Positions 1 to 8,023 of a stretch of 64,000 nucleotides of DNA are shown here, in pieces. A program made the translations under genes and the position numbers. Source of the DNA: JAEUUM01 sp038326165 (GTDB lineage Bacteria > Bacteroidota > Bacteroidia > Chitinophagales > Saprospiraceae); the NCBI GenBank assembly GCA_038326165.1, contig JBBQJT010000010.1, positions 15,479-79,478 of the forward strand, in the 5' to 3' direction. The number at the start of each line of letters is the position of its first letter. The stretch's first letter is position 1. The notes under the pieces are model-generated. The model had not been told where the DNA came from. It was given only the letters and a program-made list of their open reading frames with translations, and searched no databases.

Positions 1-330
1 ACCCATAAACTATAAGCTATAACCCTTGGCCTTAGCCTCTGCCCTCTTTGTCTGAAGCACTGATTCTTATGATTAAATGATTTCACAGATTTTTAAATGC
101 TCTCGAAATTTAAATTAACCCATAACCAATCAACCATTAACCATTAACTATAACCCATAAACCCATAAACCCATAAACCCATAAACCATAAACCCATAAA
201 CCCATAACCCATAAACCATAAACCATAAACCATAAACCAAGGCCCATCATACCCTTAAGATATTAATCTCGACTTAAACCTCAGCCTCGTACCCCATTTG
301 CCCGAATTATAATTAAATGATTGTGGGATT
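1..330. repeat. CCCATAAA/CCATAAA minisatellite flanked by degenerate direct repeats
   Basis: From about 118 to 240 the sequence is an almost uninterrupted run of 7-8 base units (CCATAAA, CCCATAAA, CCATTAA), with further units at 1-25. Four CCC runs at 154-156, 162-164, 170-172 and 178-180 are spaced exactly five bases apart, so the minus strand carries a regular G3N5 pattern that could form a G-quadruplex. The block lies between two similar stretches, about 28-92 and 272-330. Each has a CTTA..CCTC.GCC part, a TTTG.C.GAA part and an ATTAAATGATT core followed five bases later by (G)ATT. There is no ORF and no spacer structure, so this is not CRISPR. It is intergenic and its function is unknown. 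Confidence 0.85.
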
Positions 331-357
331 ACTTATTTTCGTCCACAATTTTATGAA

Positions 358-831
358 ATGACACAAGAATCCATTACTCAGAAGATCTACTCATTCTCAG
401 AATTACCGACTGATTTGCTTTATACCATCATGCAAATGCGTGAAAAGGTATTTGTGGTGGAGCAAAATTGCCCTTATCTGGATGCGGACGGCAAAGATCT
501 CAATTCATACCACTTCCTGCTATTTTACGAAAATGAAATAGTAGGCTATCAACGACTGCTGCCCCCGGGAGTATCTTATGAAAAATATGCTTCAATAGGT
601 CGCGTCCTTACCCCAATTGAATTTCGAGGTAAAAATTATGGTCGCGAAATGATATCACGAGGCATAAAAGCATGTCTTGAACTTTTTGACAACCATTCAA
701 TCAAGATATCAGCTCAAAGCAGATTGAACAAACTATACTCGGAATTTGGATTCGAGGAAACTGGCGAACATTACTTGGAAGATGATATTCCACATTCAGC
801 AATGATTTACGCAGTATCTAAAATCTCTTAA
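358..831 (+). CDS. ElaA-like GNAT family N-acetyltransferase
   Basis: A 157-residue protein of the GCN5-related acetyltransferase fold, ElaA branch. The early stretch MREKVFVVEQNCPYLDADGK (residues 28-47) is the ElaA signature. An R-x-x-G-x-G-type acetyl-CoA loop is represented by the FRGKNYGREM region near residue 90, and a late ARSRLNKLY-like strand is seen as AQSRLNKLYSEFGF. It would transfer an acetyl group from acetyl-CoA to an amine; the substrate of this branch is not established. The first in-frame ATG is used. Its stop codon overlaps the stop of the convergent bamA gene by three bases. It has no operon partner on its strand. Confidence 0.85.
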   Translation: MTQESITQKIYSFSELPTDLLYTIMQMREKVFVVEQNCPYLDADGKDLNSYHFLLFYENEIVGYQRLLPPGVSYEKYASIGRVLTPIEFRGKNYGREMISRGIKACLELFDNHSIKISAQSRLNKLYSEFGFEETGEHYLEDDIPHSAMIYAVSKIS

Positions 832-3329
832 TCTGGTTCAAAGCCCAGGATGATACTGAATCTTCCGTAAGCAGTAAGGTTTGTTCCTTTGGGAATGGTT
901 GGCTTATCAAATCCAAATCCATAATCAAATCCAATGGTTCCAAATATGGGCAAGAACACCCTCAATCCCATACCAAACGATCGGCGCAAATCAAACGGAT
1001 TGTATTTCTTTAAAGAATTGAATGAATTACCACCTTCAATAAATGCTAAGGCAAATATTGTAGAACTCGGATTGAGCGATATCGGATAACGCAACTCTAC
1101 AGTAAATTTATTGAAAGCCGCTCCACCTCCTTGTGAACTTGCTGGTAGGTCATCAATATTATAACCCCGCAAGGCTATCAAATCATTCCCGTTAAAAATC
1201 TGTTGACCAGACAATCCATCACCTCCCAAGACAAATCTTTCAAATGGTGAAGTACCAATCTCTCTGTTGTAAAATCCCAATAAGCCTATTTTTGCAGAAG
1301 CCTTCAATACCAATTTCTGAACAAGTGTGGTGTACCAAATGGCATTGAATCTCCATTTATGGTATTCTACCCATCGGTACTTCTCTTCCAATGAAGCTTC
1401 TCCATAATTGGTATTCTTTCTGAACAGACTGTATGGAGGTGTAAACTGACCTATAAATTCTATTTGAGATCCTTCCTTTGGAAAGATTGGGTCGCCTATT
1501 GAATTCCTTGCTAAAGTGAATCTCAAACTCCAGTTGTTGAAATTCCCATTTCTCAACACCTGCCCATCAGAAAGGGGAAAGCTTTCATTGATTAGTGCAA
1601 GCGTCTGGATGTTCAATTCCGTATTTAATACAAAATTGTCATCGGGTCGCTTTAGTCTCGTTCCCAACCCAATGGTCATGTTGGATATTTTAAGCAATCG
1701 ATAGTTCGTCGAGCTCTTATCTAGGCCATTACTAATTAGGTTAACGAATCCACCGATGGTAAATGACATTGGTTTTTTGCCACCAAGCCATGGTTCTGTA
1801 AATGAGGCATTGTAACTCTGAAAAAATCGTCCATTACTCTGTGCACGCAAACTCAATCGCTGCCCATCTCCTTGTGGAAGTGGACTCCAAGTCTCTCTTT
1901 TGGCAATGTTTCTAATGGAAAAATTATTGAAAGAAACTCCCAATGTCCCGATGACACCACGACCTACACCACCCCATCCTGCTGATAATTCCAACTGATC
2001 AGATGGTTTTTCTTCTACAGTATATTCAATATCGACCGTTTTCTTTTGTGGATTAGTGATTGGATTCACCCCAAGTGTTTCGGGGTTGAAATAACCCAAA
2101 GCAGCCAATTCCCTTTGGGATCGAATAATATCAGAACGGCTAAATTTATCTCCAGGTCGGGTACGTATTTCACGGCGAATCACGTTTTCATTGGTTCGAT
2201 CATTGCCTTTGATAATAATACGATCAATAGTGGCTTGAGGACCTTCAGTAATTCGAATATCCAAATCTATGGAATCGTTGCCAATTGCTCTTTCTTGGGG
2301 ATCCAATTGAAAAAACAAATATCCATTGTCAAGATACAAAGAACTGACATCACGTCCATCTTGACTGTACCTCAATCTGTTATCCAGCAACTCTTGATTG
2401 TAAACATCTCCTTTGTTGATACCTAAAATCCTGGCCAACGCTGGCTTGTCATAGACTGAATTCCCTTTCCAATCTATATTTCTGATGTAATATCGCTTCC
2501 CTTCACTCAACTTTATGTGAATATACATTCCCCCTTTCTTGGCACGCCAGATCGAATCTGAAACAATTTTAGCGTCCCTATAACCGATTGTATTGTAATA
2601 TTTTATAATCGCTAACTTATCAGCTTCATAGTCCTTTTGGATAAACTTGGAGGAAGAGAAGATCTTTCTTTTTCTTTTTGTGCCGTCCATCAACTTCCTT
2701 AATTTGCCGATGCGGGCATTGTTGTTTCCTTCAAAGGTGATGTTGTTGATTCTGACCTTTTTGCCCTTATTTATTTTAAAAACCAAGCGAACTGAGTTGG
2801 TAATGCTGTCTTCCATGCTTTGTGTAGCAACAACTTTGGCATCAAGATTTCCCTTTTCAACAAAGAAGTTCTTTAAACCATTGACAGTATTCCCCTTTGC
2901 ATTATCTGTAACGATGGTTCCTTTGGGTAAAAACCTTTCTACAATCGGATTTAAATCTTCATGTACTGATTTTTTAATACCTGAAAATGAATGCTTGGCA
3001 ATTCTTGGTCTTTCTGTCACTACGATTTGAAGAAAAATGACGTTGCCAATTACTTTTTCTTGATTGATCTCAATATTGTTAAACAGCTTGAGTTTCCATA
3101 ACGCACGGATGGCATTTCCCAGTTCTTCCCCAGGCACCCTTATTTTATTTCCAATCACCAAACCAGATACAATTCTGATGGCATTCTCATCGGAGTAATT
3201 AGCGCCTGATACAGTTATACCACCTATCTCATATTCACCTGGCACAACACCTTCGGTTGTTTGAGCCCGAGCGCCCATGAACCCAATAAATATAATAATT
3301 AGTATTAACCAATTCTTCTTCTTGCCCAT
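828..3329 (-). CDS. bamA: Outer membrane protein assembly factor BamA (Omp85)
   Basis: An 833-residue Omp85 protein that inserts beta-barrel proteins into the outer membrane. Residues 1-22 form a signal peptide ending before Q23. A series of POTRA repeats fills roughly residues 30-480; recurrent features are the F/I-x-G-N turns and the 'ITEGP' and 'VEEKPS' strand ends. The 16-strand barrel follows and contains the family's loop-6 motif as LRGY, after the ERFVLGGDGLSGQ stretch. Length is normal for Bacteroidota. It lies 65 bases downstream of uppS in the same direction, a pairing that is conserved in this phylum, so the two are probably cotranscribed. No skp/ompH gene follows here; the next gene is convergent elaA. 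Confidence 0.97.
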   Translation of the reverse strand: MGKKKNWLILIIIFIGFMGARAQTTEGVVPGEYEIGGITVSGANYSDENAIRIVSGLVIGNKIRVPGEELGNAIRALWKLKLFNNIEINQEKVIGNVIFLQIVVTERPRIAKHSFSGIKKSVHEDLNPIVERFLPKGTIVTDNAKGNTVNGLKNFFVEKGNLDAKVVATQSMEDSITNSVRLVFKINKGKKVRINNITFEGNNNARIGKLRKLMDGTKRKRKIFSSSKFIQKDYEADKLAIIKYYNTIGYRDAKIVSDSIWRAKKGGMYIHIKLSEGKRYYIRNIDWKGNSVYDKPALARILGINKGDVYNQELLDNRLRYSQDGRDVSSLYLDNGYLFFQLDPQERAIGNDSIDLDIRITEGPQATIDRIIIKGNDRTNENVIRREIRTRPGDKFSRSDIIRSQRELAALGYFNPETLGVNPITNPQKKTVDIEYTVEEKPSDQLELSAGWGGVGRGVIGTLGVSFNNFSIRNIAKRETWSPLPQGDGQRLSLRAQSNGRFFQSYNASFTEPWLGGKKPMSFTIGGFVNLISNGLDKSSTNYRLLKISNMTIGLGTRLKRPDDNFVLNTELNIQTLALINESFPLSDGQVLRNGNFNNWSLRFTLARNSIGDPIFPKEGSQIEFIGQFTPPYSLFRKNTNYGEASLEEKYRWVEYHKWRFNAIWYTTLVQKLVLKASAKIGLLGFYNREIGTSPFERFVLGGDGLSGQQIFNGNDLIALRGYNIDDLPASSQGGGAAFNKFTVELRYPISLNPSSTIFALAFIEGGNSFNSLKKYNPFDLRRSFGMGLRVFLPIFGTIGFDYGFGFDKPTIPKGTNLTAYGRFSIILGFEPD

Positions 3330-3394
3330 TATTCAAATGTTGTTGTGTCAGTAACGCTCAATTCTACAAAAACGCTCCCAAGTAAAATATAAAA

Positions 3395-4111
3395 TTATGT
3401 CAGCTGTTCGCTGGTCATTCCAAATCGTCTTTCTCTATTTTGATAAGAAAGAATTGCTTTATAAAATTCCTCTTTTGAAAAATCCGGCCACAGGGTTTCC
3501 GTGAAATAAAATTCTGCATATGCCAATTGCCATAGCAAAAAATTACTCAATCTATGCTCACCACTGGTTCGAATCAATAACTCTGGGTCTGGCATACCGA
3601 AAGTATTAAGTTTGGAGGTGATCAAATTTTCGTCTATACTTTCGGGTTGGATTATCCCTTCCTTAACATCTTGTGCAATGGCTTTAACAGCCTGAACCAA
3701 TTCCCATTTAGAGCTATAATTCAGCGCCAATACCAATGAGAGTCCCGTATTGTTTTCGGTATCTTTGATTGCACTTTTTAAAGCTTTGGAAGAGGCCGAA
3801 GGCAGATGGTCAATATCACCGATTGAAAGCAAGCGGATATTATTTTTCTGTAATGTTTTAATCTCAGATTTAACCGTGTCAACCAAAAGAGCCATCAATG
3901 CATTTACTTCAAAAGCTGGTCGGTTCCAATTTTCAGTACTGAATGCATAGAGCGTTACGAACTGAATGCCCAGCTCTGTTGCTGCTTCCGAAGTTGCCCT
4001 AAGAGCCTTCACACCGTTGCGATGTCCAAAAACTCTCGGCTGACCTTTTTCCTTAGCCCAACGACCATTTCCATCCATGATAACAGCTACATGCTTAGGT
4101 AAAGCATGCAT
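3395..4111 (-). CDS. uppS: Isoprenyl transferase (undecaprenyl diphosphate synthase)
   Basis: Cis-prenyltransferase that makes undecaprenyl diphosphate, the lipid carrier for cell-wall precursors, from farnesyl diphosphate and isopentenyl diphosphate. Clear signatures are VIMDGNGRWA with the catalytic Asp at residue 13, FSTENWNRP, and RTSGEHRLSNFLLWQ with the Arg/Glu substrate contacts. The 238-residue length is typical. The frame stays open upstream to a TTG at 4177, but that codon lies inside the likely -7 promoter box at 4175-4182, so the ATG at 4109-4111 is the better start. It is the first gene of a uppS-bamA unit. Confidence 0.96.
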   Translation of the reverse strand: MHALPKHVAVIMDGNGRWAKEKGQPRVFGHRNGVKALRATSEAATELGIQFVTLYAFSTENWNRPAFEVNALMALLVDTVKSEIKTLQKNNIRLLSIGDIDHLPSASSKALKSAIKDTENNTGLSLVLALNYSSKWELVQAVKAIAQDVKEGIIQPESIDENLITSKLNTFGMPDPELLIRTSGEHRLSNFLLWQLAYAEFYFTETLWPDFSKEEFYKAILSYQNRERRFGMTSEQLT

Positions 4112-4174
4112 GTTAATTGCAGATTTTAAGTCATTATTGTCCAAGGCTTGAAATATTTTTAGTCCAATAGGGGG

Positions 4175-4182
4175 CAAAGTTA
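4175..4182 (-). promoter_or_regulatory. Bacteroidota -7 box upstream of uppS
   Basis: TAACTTTG followed by C on the minus strand matches TAnnTTTG, the -7 element read by the Bacteroidota primary sigma factor. Transcription would begin near 4168, giving a leader of about 57 bases to the ATG at 4111. No clear TTTG was seen at the expected -33 distance. Confidence 0.6.
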
Positions 4183-4246
4183 ATCAAGTGAATCCATTTT
4201 TATGATTTCTAGCTACTTATTGCATAATTTCATGCCCTCAAATTAA

Positions 4247-5188
4247 ATGAAAACGATGAATCAACCATTCGCATTGTGTATTCATGGAGGTGCAGGCACG
4301 CTCACTCGTGCAAGCATGACGTCTCTTCAAGAACACGATTATTTGCTGGCGTTGAAGGATGCGCTTCAGGATGGCACCATTATACTTGAAGCAGGTGGAA
4401 CAGCTGAAGATGCTGTAATTGCTGCAATTACCAGCCTGGAAAACTGTCCATTATTCAACGCTGGCAGGGGTTCTGTTTACACTCATGAAGGTTTGCATGA
4501 AATGGATGCTTCTATAATGATAGGAACAACTTTAGAGGCAGGAGCAGTATCTGGAGTGCGCAACCTAAAAAATCCAATCCTTGCAGCCCGGGATGTCATG
4601 AAATATTCAGAACATGTGTTCCTAATGGGTGAAGGAGCCGAAAAATTTGCACGCGAAAGAAATTTGGATTTCATGCCAAATGAATATTTCGATACAGCCC
4701 TTAGGTACGATCAATGGCAATTGGCACTTGCAGATGGACGTGTGGCACTCGATCACAATATCCAAACCGAAAAGAAATTTGGAACCGTAGGCGCTGTTGC
4801 TCGGGATCGCCTAGGAAGATTGGCAGCAGGAACAAGTACAGGGGGAATGACCAATAAGCAATGGGGTAGAGTAGGCGATAGTCCAGTTATTGGGAGTGGA
4901 ACTTATGCCAATGACAAAACATGTGCTATTTCTTGCACCGGGCACGGTGAATATTTTCTACGCGGAGTTGTAGCTTATGACGTAAGCTGTCTGATGGAAT
5001 ACAAAGGACTTAGCCTAGAAGCAGCTTGTAAAGAAGTAATCATGCACAAACAAGTTGAACTTGGAGGTGAAGGCGGCTTGATTGGCATATCCAAAACCGG
5101 AACTCCTTGCCTGGTTTTTAACTCAGAGGGCATGTACCGTGGATCCATTGTTGAAGGTGAAGAAACACAAACAGCTATTTATGGATAA
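4247..5188 (+). CDS. Isoaspartyl peptidase / plant-type L-asparaginase (Ntn hydrolase)
   Basis: A 313-residue N-terminal-nucleophile amidohydrolase of the plant-type asparaginase (EcAIII/IaaA) family. It cleaves isoaspartyl dipeptides and has weaker L-asparaginase activity. Residues 10-15 read HGGAGT, the family's opening motif. The autoproteolysis site is the FGTVGAV segment, with the new N-terminal nucleophile Thr180, close to Thr179 of E. coli IaaA. The GTGHGE(Y)F-type segment is present as CTGHGEYFLR in the beta subunit. No signal peptide is seen, so it is probably cytoplasmic. It stands alone between divergent uppS and the atp operon. Confidence 0.93.
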   Translation: MKTMNQPFALCIHGGAGTLTRASMTSLQEHDYLLALKDALQDGTIILEAGGTAEDAVIAAITSLENCPLFNAGRGSVYTHEGLHEMDASIMIGTTLEAGAVSGVRNLKNPILAARDVMKYSEHVFLMGEGAEKFARERNLDFMPNEYFDTALRYDQWQLALADGRVALDHNIQTEKKFGTVGAVARDRLGRLAAGTSTGGMTNKQWGRVGDSPVIGSGTYANDKTCAISCTGHGEYFLRGVVAYDVSCLMEYKGLSLEAACKEVIMHKQVELGGEGGLIGISKTGTPCLVFNSEGMYRGSIVEGEETQTAIYG

Positions 5189-5258
5189 CATCCAGAAAAA
5201 ATTGAGTTCTTAAATGTCATTTCAAAGTAAAATTCGCACGGAATAGTTGAGATATTTT

Positions 5259-5289
5259 TTTGCATTCCCATCGAGATGAGCTACCTTTG
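5259..5289 (+). promoter_or_regulatory. Promoter of the atpBEFHAG operon
   Basis: TTTG at 5259-5262, a 19-base spacer, then TACCTTTG at 5282-5289 matches the Bacteroidota -33/-7 consensus. Transcription should start near 5296. The box sits inside an upstream-open extension of the atpB frame, which fixes the translational start at 5311. The downstream bases, AGCGATTTT, recur at the atpD promoter (13884-13914). Confidence 0.85.
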
Positions 5290-5310
5290 CAGCGATTTTC
5301 GAAAAACAGT

Positions 5311-6594
5311 ATGCAAAATAAGCAATCAAGTATAAGTTTTCAGGTGTCAAAATGGCTGTTCATATCAATCTTTACAGTCAGTGCATCATTCGTTTTTGCA
5401 CAAACGGAAGATAATGAACATACGCATGAATCTGCCGAGCATGTATCAACTGATTCACCACATGGTGAGCATGCCTCCGAAGTTTTCAAGCCCGGTGATT
5501 ATGCAGTACATCACATAGCTGATGCAAATACATTCCATATTTATGGTGAATTGTACTTGCCATTACCTGTGATTTTGTATTCCACAGTTACTGGCTGGAC
5601 AATGACTATGTCGAGTTCCTTTCATCCGCACCACCACTCTAATGGTCAAAAAGCAATTGATGGTTATGTTATGTTGGAAGGTGGAATACAGAGAGTAACA
5701 GATCCTAGTTTCCCAATGGGCGTTGTAGAAATTGAAGGACATGACAAACGCAAGGAAGAAGTTAACAAGAAAAAAGTTGAAGCTTTCAGCGTGAAATATC
5801 AAGGCAAAAGCTTCGATACTGAAAAGAAAACTGTTTGGGATGGTGGTATAACTGGAGGAAAGATAACTTCATTTTATGACTTTTCTATTACCAAGAATGT
5901 CTTCACAATGATATTCGTGTTGTTCTTGATGATTTATATTTTCTTTGGCATCCGAAGTTCATATCAAAAACGAGAAGGGCAAGCGCCTAAAGGCATTCAA
6001 TCACTCCTGGAACCCATTATATTATTTGTAAGAGATGAAGTGGCAAAGCCAAATTTAGGAGCCAAGTATGAGAAATTCATGCCATTCCTGTTGAGCTTGT
6101 TCTTTTTTATATTGGGTTTGAACTTGATTGGTCAAATTCCTTTTTTTCCAGGTAGTGCTAACGTTACTGGGAACATATCTGTAACCATAGTTTTGGCTAT
6201 TTGTGTTTTCTTAATGACTAATTTCAATGGGAATGCACACTATTGGGGCCACATAGTATGGATGCCTGGTGTGCCGGCTTGGCTTAAAATTATCATTTTG
6301 ACTCCTATCGAAATCTTAGGAGTATTTTTAAAGCCATTTACATTGATGCTGCGATTATTTGCAAACATAACCGCAGGACACATCGTGATTCTTTCATTTG
6401 TGGGTTTGATATTCGTATTTGGAAAAGCAGGTGCTAGTGTTGGTGGCACAGCTTTGGGTGCTGCCATTTCTGTTCCATTGTCTTTGTTTATGAGCACAAT
6501 AGAATTATTGGTTGCTTTCCTTCAAGCTTTCATCTTTACAATGTTGACTGCATCCTACATAGGTGCAGCGATAGAAGAACCTCATCATCATTAA
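5311..6594 (+). CDS. atpB: ATP synthase F0 subunit a
   Basis: Subunit a (427 residues) forms the proton half-channels next to the c-ring. An N-terminal signal-like segment (about residues 9-30, ending FVFAQ) is followed by a His- and acid-rich extramembrane domain to about residue 190, an extension usual in Bacteroidota. The membrane part then follows. The essential Arg is visible in LKPFTLMLRLFANITAGH, and the C-terminus is hydrophobic and ends in a HHH cluster. The frame is open upstream to 5260, but the promoter lies there, so the ATG at 5311 is chosen. It is the first gene of atpBEFHAG. Confidence 0.96.
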   Translation: MQNKQSSISFQVSKWLFISIFTVSASFVFAQTEDNEHTHESAEHVSTDSPHGEHASEVFKPGDYAVHHIADANTFHIYGELYLPLPVILYSTVTGWTMTMSSSFHPHHHSNGQKAIDGYVMLEGGIQRVTDPSFPMGVVEIEGHDKRKEEVNKKKVEAFSVKYQGKSFDTEKKTVWDGGITGGKITSFYDFSITKNVFTMIFVLFLMIYIFFGIRSSYQKREGQAPKGIQSLLEPIILFVRDEVAKPNLGAKYEKFMPFLLSLFFFILGLNLIGQIPFFPGSANVTGNISVTIVLAICVFLMTNFNGNAHYWGHIVWMPGVPAWLKIIILTPIEILGVFLKPFTLMLRLFANITAGHIVILSFVGLIFVFGKAGASVGGTALGAAISVPLSLFMSTIELLVAFLQAFIFTMLTASYIGAAIEEPHHH

Positions 6595-6619
6595 TTAGAA
6601 ACCTTATAAATTTTAAAAT

Positions 6620-6820
6620 ATGTACGCAGCAATTGGAGCAGGTCTTGCAGTAATCGGAGCCGGTATTGGTATCGGTCAAGTTGGTGGTAAAGCGATGGAA
6701 GCTATCGCACGCCAACCAGAGGCAGTGGGTGACATTAGGAGCAATATGATCCTTTTGGCAGCCCTTGTTGAAGGAGCAGCATTGATCTGTATGGTATTGG
6801 CTTTCTTCGTAGGTCAATAA
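6620..6820 (+). CDS. atpE: ATP synthase F0 subunit c
   Basis: A 66-residue hairpin of two membrane helices that builds the rotor ring. Helix 1 is the Gly/Ala-rich AIGAGLAVIGAGIGIG stretch, the polar loop is ARQPEA (residues 30-35), and helix 2 carries the ion-binding Glu51 in AALVEGAAL. The Glu is followed by GAA rather than Ser-Thr, and the helix-1 position that is Gln in sodium-type rings is Ile18, so the ring should be proton-coupled. It lies 25 bases after atpB and 99 bases before atpF; the latter gap holds a stem-loop. Confidence 0.97.
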   Translation: MYAAIGAGLAVIGAGIGIGQVGGKAMEAIARQPEAVGDIRSNMILLAALVEGAALICMVLAFFVGQ

Positions 6821-6838
6821 TACCAGTACAAGAAAAAC

Positions 6839-6875
6839 ACTGTAGGCAGATCAACGGTTGGTTGCTGTCTGCAGT
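6839..6875 (+). other. Stem-loop in the atpE-atpF gap
   Basis: ACTGTAGGCAG at 6839-6849 pairs with CTGTCTGCAGT at 6865-6875 as an 11-base RNA stem with two G-U pairs and a 15-base loop. It lies just after atpE inside the operon. Such an element may protect or terminate part of the transcript and so raise subunit c output; that role is inference. Confidence 0.5.
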
Positions 6876-6919
6876 TCTTTAATGAAATTAATGTCTAACA
6901 ACATAAAGCTTAATTCGAA

Positions 6920-7438
6920 ATGATATCCTTTTTTATAGCAGAGTTTACGGTTATTCGACCTGATCCAGGTATGTTAGTCTGGACAACAATCGTATTCTTG
7001 ATATTTTGGTTTTTGATTGGTAAATTTGCCTTCAAACCTATTGGTACGGCGCTGAAAGATAGAGAAAACTCTATCCAAAATGCCCTTGACGAAGCTAAAA
7101 GAACCCGTGAAGAAATGAGTAAGCTCAAGGCTGAAAATGAGCAGATACTTGCTCAGGCACGTGAAGAAAGAGCATCAATTCTGAAGGAAGCAAAAGAAAC
7201 CAAAGATTCTATTATCTCTGAGGCAAAAAATAAAGCAAAAGACGAAGCTCAAAAAATTGTATCCAACGCTTTAATGGAAATTGAAAACCAACGTAAAGCT
7301 GCAATTACTGACTTGAAGAACACTGCTGGAATGTTGGCTTTGGATATTGCAGAAAAAGTCCTGCGCAAAGAACTTTCAGGTGATTCTGCACAGCAGTCTT
7401 ATGTGAAAACTTTGGTAGACGAGATTAAACTGAACTAA
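6920..7438 (+). CDS. atpF: ATP synthase F0 subunit b
   Basis: The peripheral stalk subunit, 172 residues. One membrane helix is seen at about residues 18-38 (LVWTTIVFLIFWFLIG), after a short N-terminal segment. A long charged helical region follows, with the coiled-coil-like run of Glu/Lys/Ala (about 48-155) that dimerises and reaches up to subunit delta. Length is normal. The ATG at 6920 is directly upstream of the first hydrophobic residues. The gene ends three bases before atpH. Confidence 0.95.
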   Translation: MISFFIAEFTVIRPDPGMLVWTTIVFLIFWFLIGKFAFKPIGTALKDRENSIQNALDEAKRTREEMSKLKAENEQILAQAREERASILKEAKETKDSIISEAKNKAKDEAQKIVSNALMEIENQRKAAITDLKNTAGMLALDIAEKVLRKELSGDSAQQSYVKTLVDEIKLN

Positions 7439-7441
7439 GAA

Positions 7442-8002
7442 ATGTCAAAACAAAGAATAGCTGGCCGATACGCAAAATCCCTTCTGGATCTGGCATCTGA
7501 AAGCAACTTGCTGGATGTTATCAAAGAAGATGTTGCATATCTCAATGAAGTTTGTAAATTGCATGATGTGGTTTTGATGCTTCAAAGCCCCATAATTAAT
7601 CCTGGCAAAAAAGAACAAATCATAACAGCTTTGTTCGATGGAAAAGTAAACAAAATGACTTTTGCCTTCTTGCACATTATGCTCACCAAAGGTAGAGAAT
7701 CTTTGCTTCCAAATATTGCCAGTGAATTTTTGAATCAATACAAAAAACTGAAAGGAATTTCAACTGTTACCCTTACTACTGCTACTCCTGCTTCCACAGA
7801 AATGATTGAACAGATCAGAAAGCACTTTGAAAACAGTTCATTTACCAAAAATACAGTAGAAATACTCACACAGACAAAATCTGATCTATTAGGAGGATTT
7901 ACCATCGAGTTTGAAGACAAACTTTATGATGCATCCATCAAACACCAACTTGATCAGCTGCGCAAGCAATTCGGAGGCAACCCTTATGTCAAATCAATAT
8001 AA
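7442..8002 (+). CDS. atpH: ATP synthase F1 subunit delta
   Basis: A 186-residue OSCP/delta subunit that joins the peripheral stalk to the alpha3beta3 head. It begins RIAGRYAKSLLDLA, the conserved first helix. The C-terminal domain has the usual DLLGGFTIEFEDKLYDASIKHQLDQL pattern, in which GGF and the late Ser-Ile-x-x-x-Leu helix are family hallmarks. It is packed tightly in the operon, 3 bases after atpF and 21 before atpA. Confidence 0.95.
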   Translation: MSKQRIAGRYAKSLLDLASESNLLDVIKEDVAYLNEVCKLHDVVLMLQSPIINPGKKEQIITALFDGKVNKMTFAFLHIMLTKGRESLLPNIASEFLNQYKKLKGISTVTLTTATPASTEMIEQIRKHFENSSFTKNTVEILTQTKSDLLGGFTIEFEDKLYDASIKHQLDQLRKQFGGNPYVKSI

Positions 8003-8023
8003 CAACTCAAATAGTTTCAAATC

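Noticed and set aside
118..240. CRISPR-like repeat array
   Set aside because: The repeat unit is 7-8 bases with no spacers and no cas genes nearby; it is a minisatellite.
1..240. Telomere of a linear replicon
   Set aside because: The repeats resemble telomeric units on the minus strand, but the window edge is arbitrary, the units are degenerate and flanked by duplicated sequence, and nothing else points to a linear chromosome.
828..831. Overlapping stops of elaA and bamA as a regulatory feature
   Set aside because: Tail-to-tail overlaps of a few bases are common and no hairpin is present.
5260..5310. Longer N-terminus for atpB (and likewise for atpD at 13890-13967)
   Set aside because: The extra codons contain the -33/-7 promoter elements, so they cannot be in the mRNA from that promoter.
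6620..6820. Sodium-type c ring
   Set aside because: Glu51 is followed by GAA, not Ser-Thr, and the helix-1 ligand position is Ile18; Gln20 is two positions off.
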